From Candidatus Dormiibacterota bacterium (GTDB lineage: Bacteria > Chloroflexota > Dormibacteria > Aeolococcales > Aeolococcaceae), in NCBI GenBank assembly GCA_036495095.1, contig DASXNK010000080.1, positions 1 to 32,458 of the forward strand: a DNA stretch of 32,458 bases. Direction: 5' to 3'. Below, in pieces: positions 32,073-32,458 of this stretch; the stretch's first letter is position 1, and every line of letters begins with the position of its first letter. Both the position numbers and the translations under genes were made by a program. The notes beneath the pieces are model-generated. The model did not search any database and was not told where the DNA came from. It saw nothing but the letters and a program-made list of their open reading frames with translations.

Positions 32073-32458
32073 GTCCCCGGGCGGGGGAACTGCCGGGCGA
32101 GGACCGCGTCGAAGGCGCGGTCGGGGAGCACGGCGTGGAGCCCGATCATCACCCGTGCCCCCACCGTCACCACGTAGCGCGGTCGCGGCCGCGCCGCGGT
32201 CAGGGCACGCTCGATCACCCGCGCCACCGCCCCGGGGCCGGCGCCGAGCACCCGGCCCATCATCCCCGCATAGGCGCCGGCGGTGGTCGCGGCCACCGCG
32301 TCGGAGAAGCGGGCGTAGGGCCCGTCGCCCTCGGGCAGCGTCGCCAGGCTGCCGACCGCGGTGGTGCCGAAGCTGGTCCGGATCAGGCCCGGCTCGATCA
32401 GCACCACGCCGACGCCGAAGCCGGCGACCTCGAAGCGCAGCGCGTCGCTCAGCGCCTC
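32069..32458 (-). CDS. Short-chain dehydrogenase C-terminal part (truncated by window edge)
   Basis: The visible 129 residues are the C-terminal end of a classical SDR: EALSDALRFEVAGFGVGV, then VLIEPGLIRTSFG, a typical SDR segment after the active-site helix. The following FSDAVAATTAGAYAG and VARVIERALTAARPRPRY region is common in SDRs acting on lipids or small aldehydes. The catalytic YxxxK and Rossmann loop are beyond the right edge. The frame is open to base 32458. Confidence 0.85.
   Translation of the reverse strand, partial: EALSDALRFEVAGFGVGVVLIEPGLIRTSFGTTAVGSLATLPEGDGPYARFSDAVAATTAGAYAGMMGRVLGAGPGAVARVIERALTAARPRPRYVVTVGARVMIGLHAVLPDRAFDAVLARQFPRPGT

Overview
The window is very GC-rich DNA (roughly 70% or more by eye) from a chromosome with tightly packed, mostly housekeeping and regulatory genes. 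I see no transposase, integrase, phage gene or CRISPR array. The gene mix suggests an uncultured soil bacterium of the Chloroflexota/Actinomycetota border, for example a Dormibacterota-like lineage. It combines a two-subunit glycine decarboxylase (gcvPA/gcvPB), a short CysS/MshC-type ligase with an MshC-like signature, a mycothiol-dependent isomerase-family protein and actinobacterial-style regulators. This assignment is inference; no rRNA or marker phylogeny is available.

Layout. 1-1986: a secreted-domain/polytopic membrane fusion, cut by the left edge. 1990-5786: tetR and a divergent NAD(P)-binding reductase with a twin operator between them, then a secreted lipase, an NTF2-like protein and a maleylpyruvate isomerase-family protein. 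5787-8429: a two-component system and two divergent small membrane proteins, separated by 11-bp-phased direct repeats. 8567-11203: an orphan ParB, a RodZ-shaped HTH-TM protein and a small anchored protein; a 16-bp element is repeated upstream of the first and third. 11204-12887: a poorly coding stretch with a perfect 18-bp palindrome, a two-TM protein and marR. 12888-15379: a DUF1444-like protein, a lipid kinase, a small acidic protein and tRNA-Asp(GTC). 15475-18626: the CysS/MshC-like ligase, DAHP synthase and a GNAT protein. 18671-20780: an overlapping SRPBCC / sigma-fragment / DUF2157 operon. 20777-23821: DinB, then an XRE-sigma pair, then a HAD phosphatase. 23818-25786: Nudix / disordered RGG-like protein / LarB, continuing into HAD. 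25831-27824: a lytic transglycosylase-like protein and a divergent polysaccharide deacetylase. 27932-32458: a small membrane protein, then pyrE-gcvPB-gcvPA as one operon, a small helical protein and a truncated SDR.

The strongest window-wide pattern is transcriptional. At least thirteen genes have a -10-like hexamer (mostly TANNNT), and in twelve of them it ends only 6-9 nt before the start codon, usually without a Shine-Dalgarno sequence. This implies widespread leaderless mRNAs, and it was used here to fix several GTG starts. Genes inside operons instead overlap by ATGA or GTGA (TGATG in one case). No single gene is a clearly new system. The best candidates for something undescribed are the sigma factor lacking region 4 in its SRPBCC/DUF2157 operon, the ParB/HTH-TM cluster with its shared element, and the RGG-like protein linked to Nudix and LarB.
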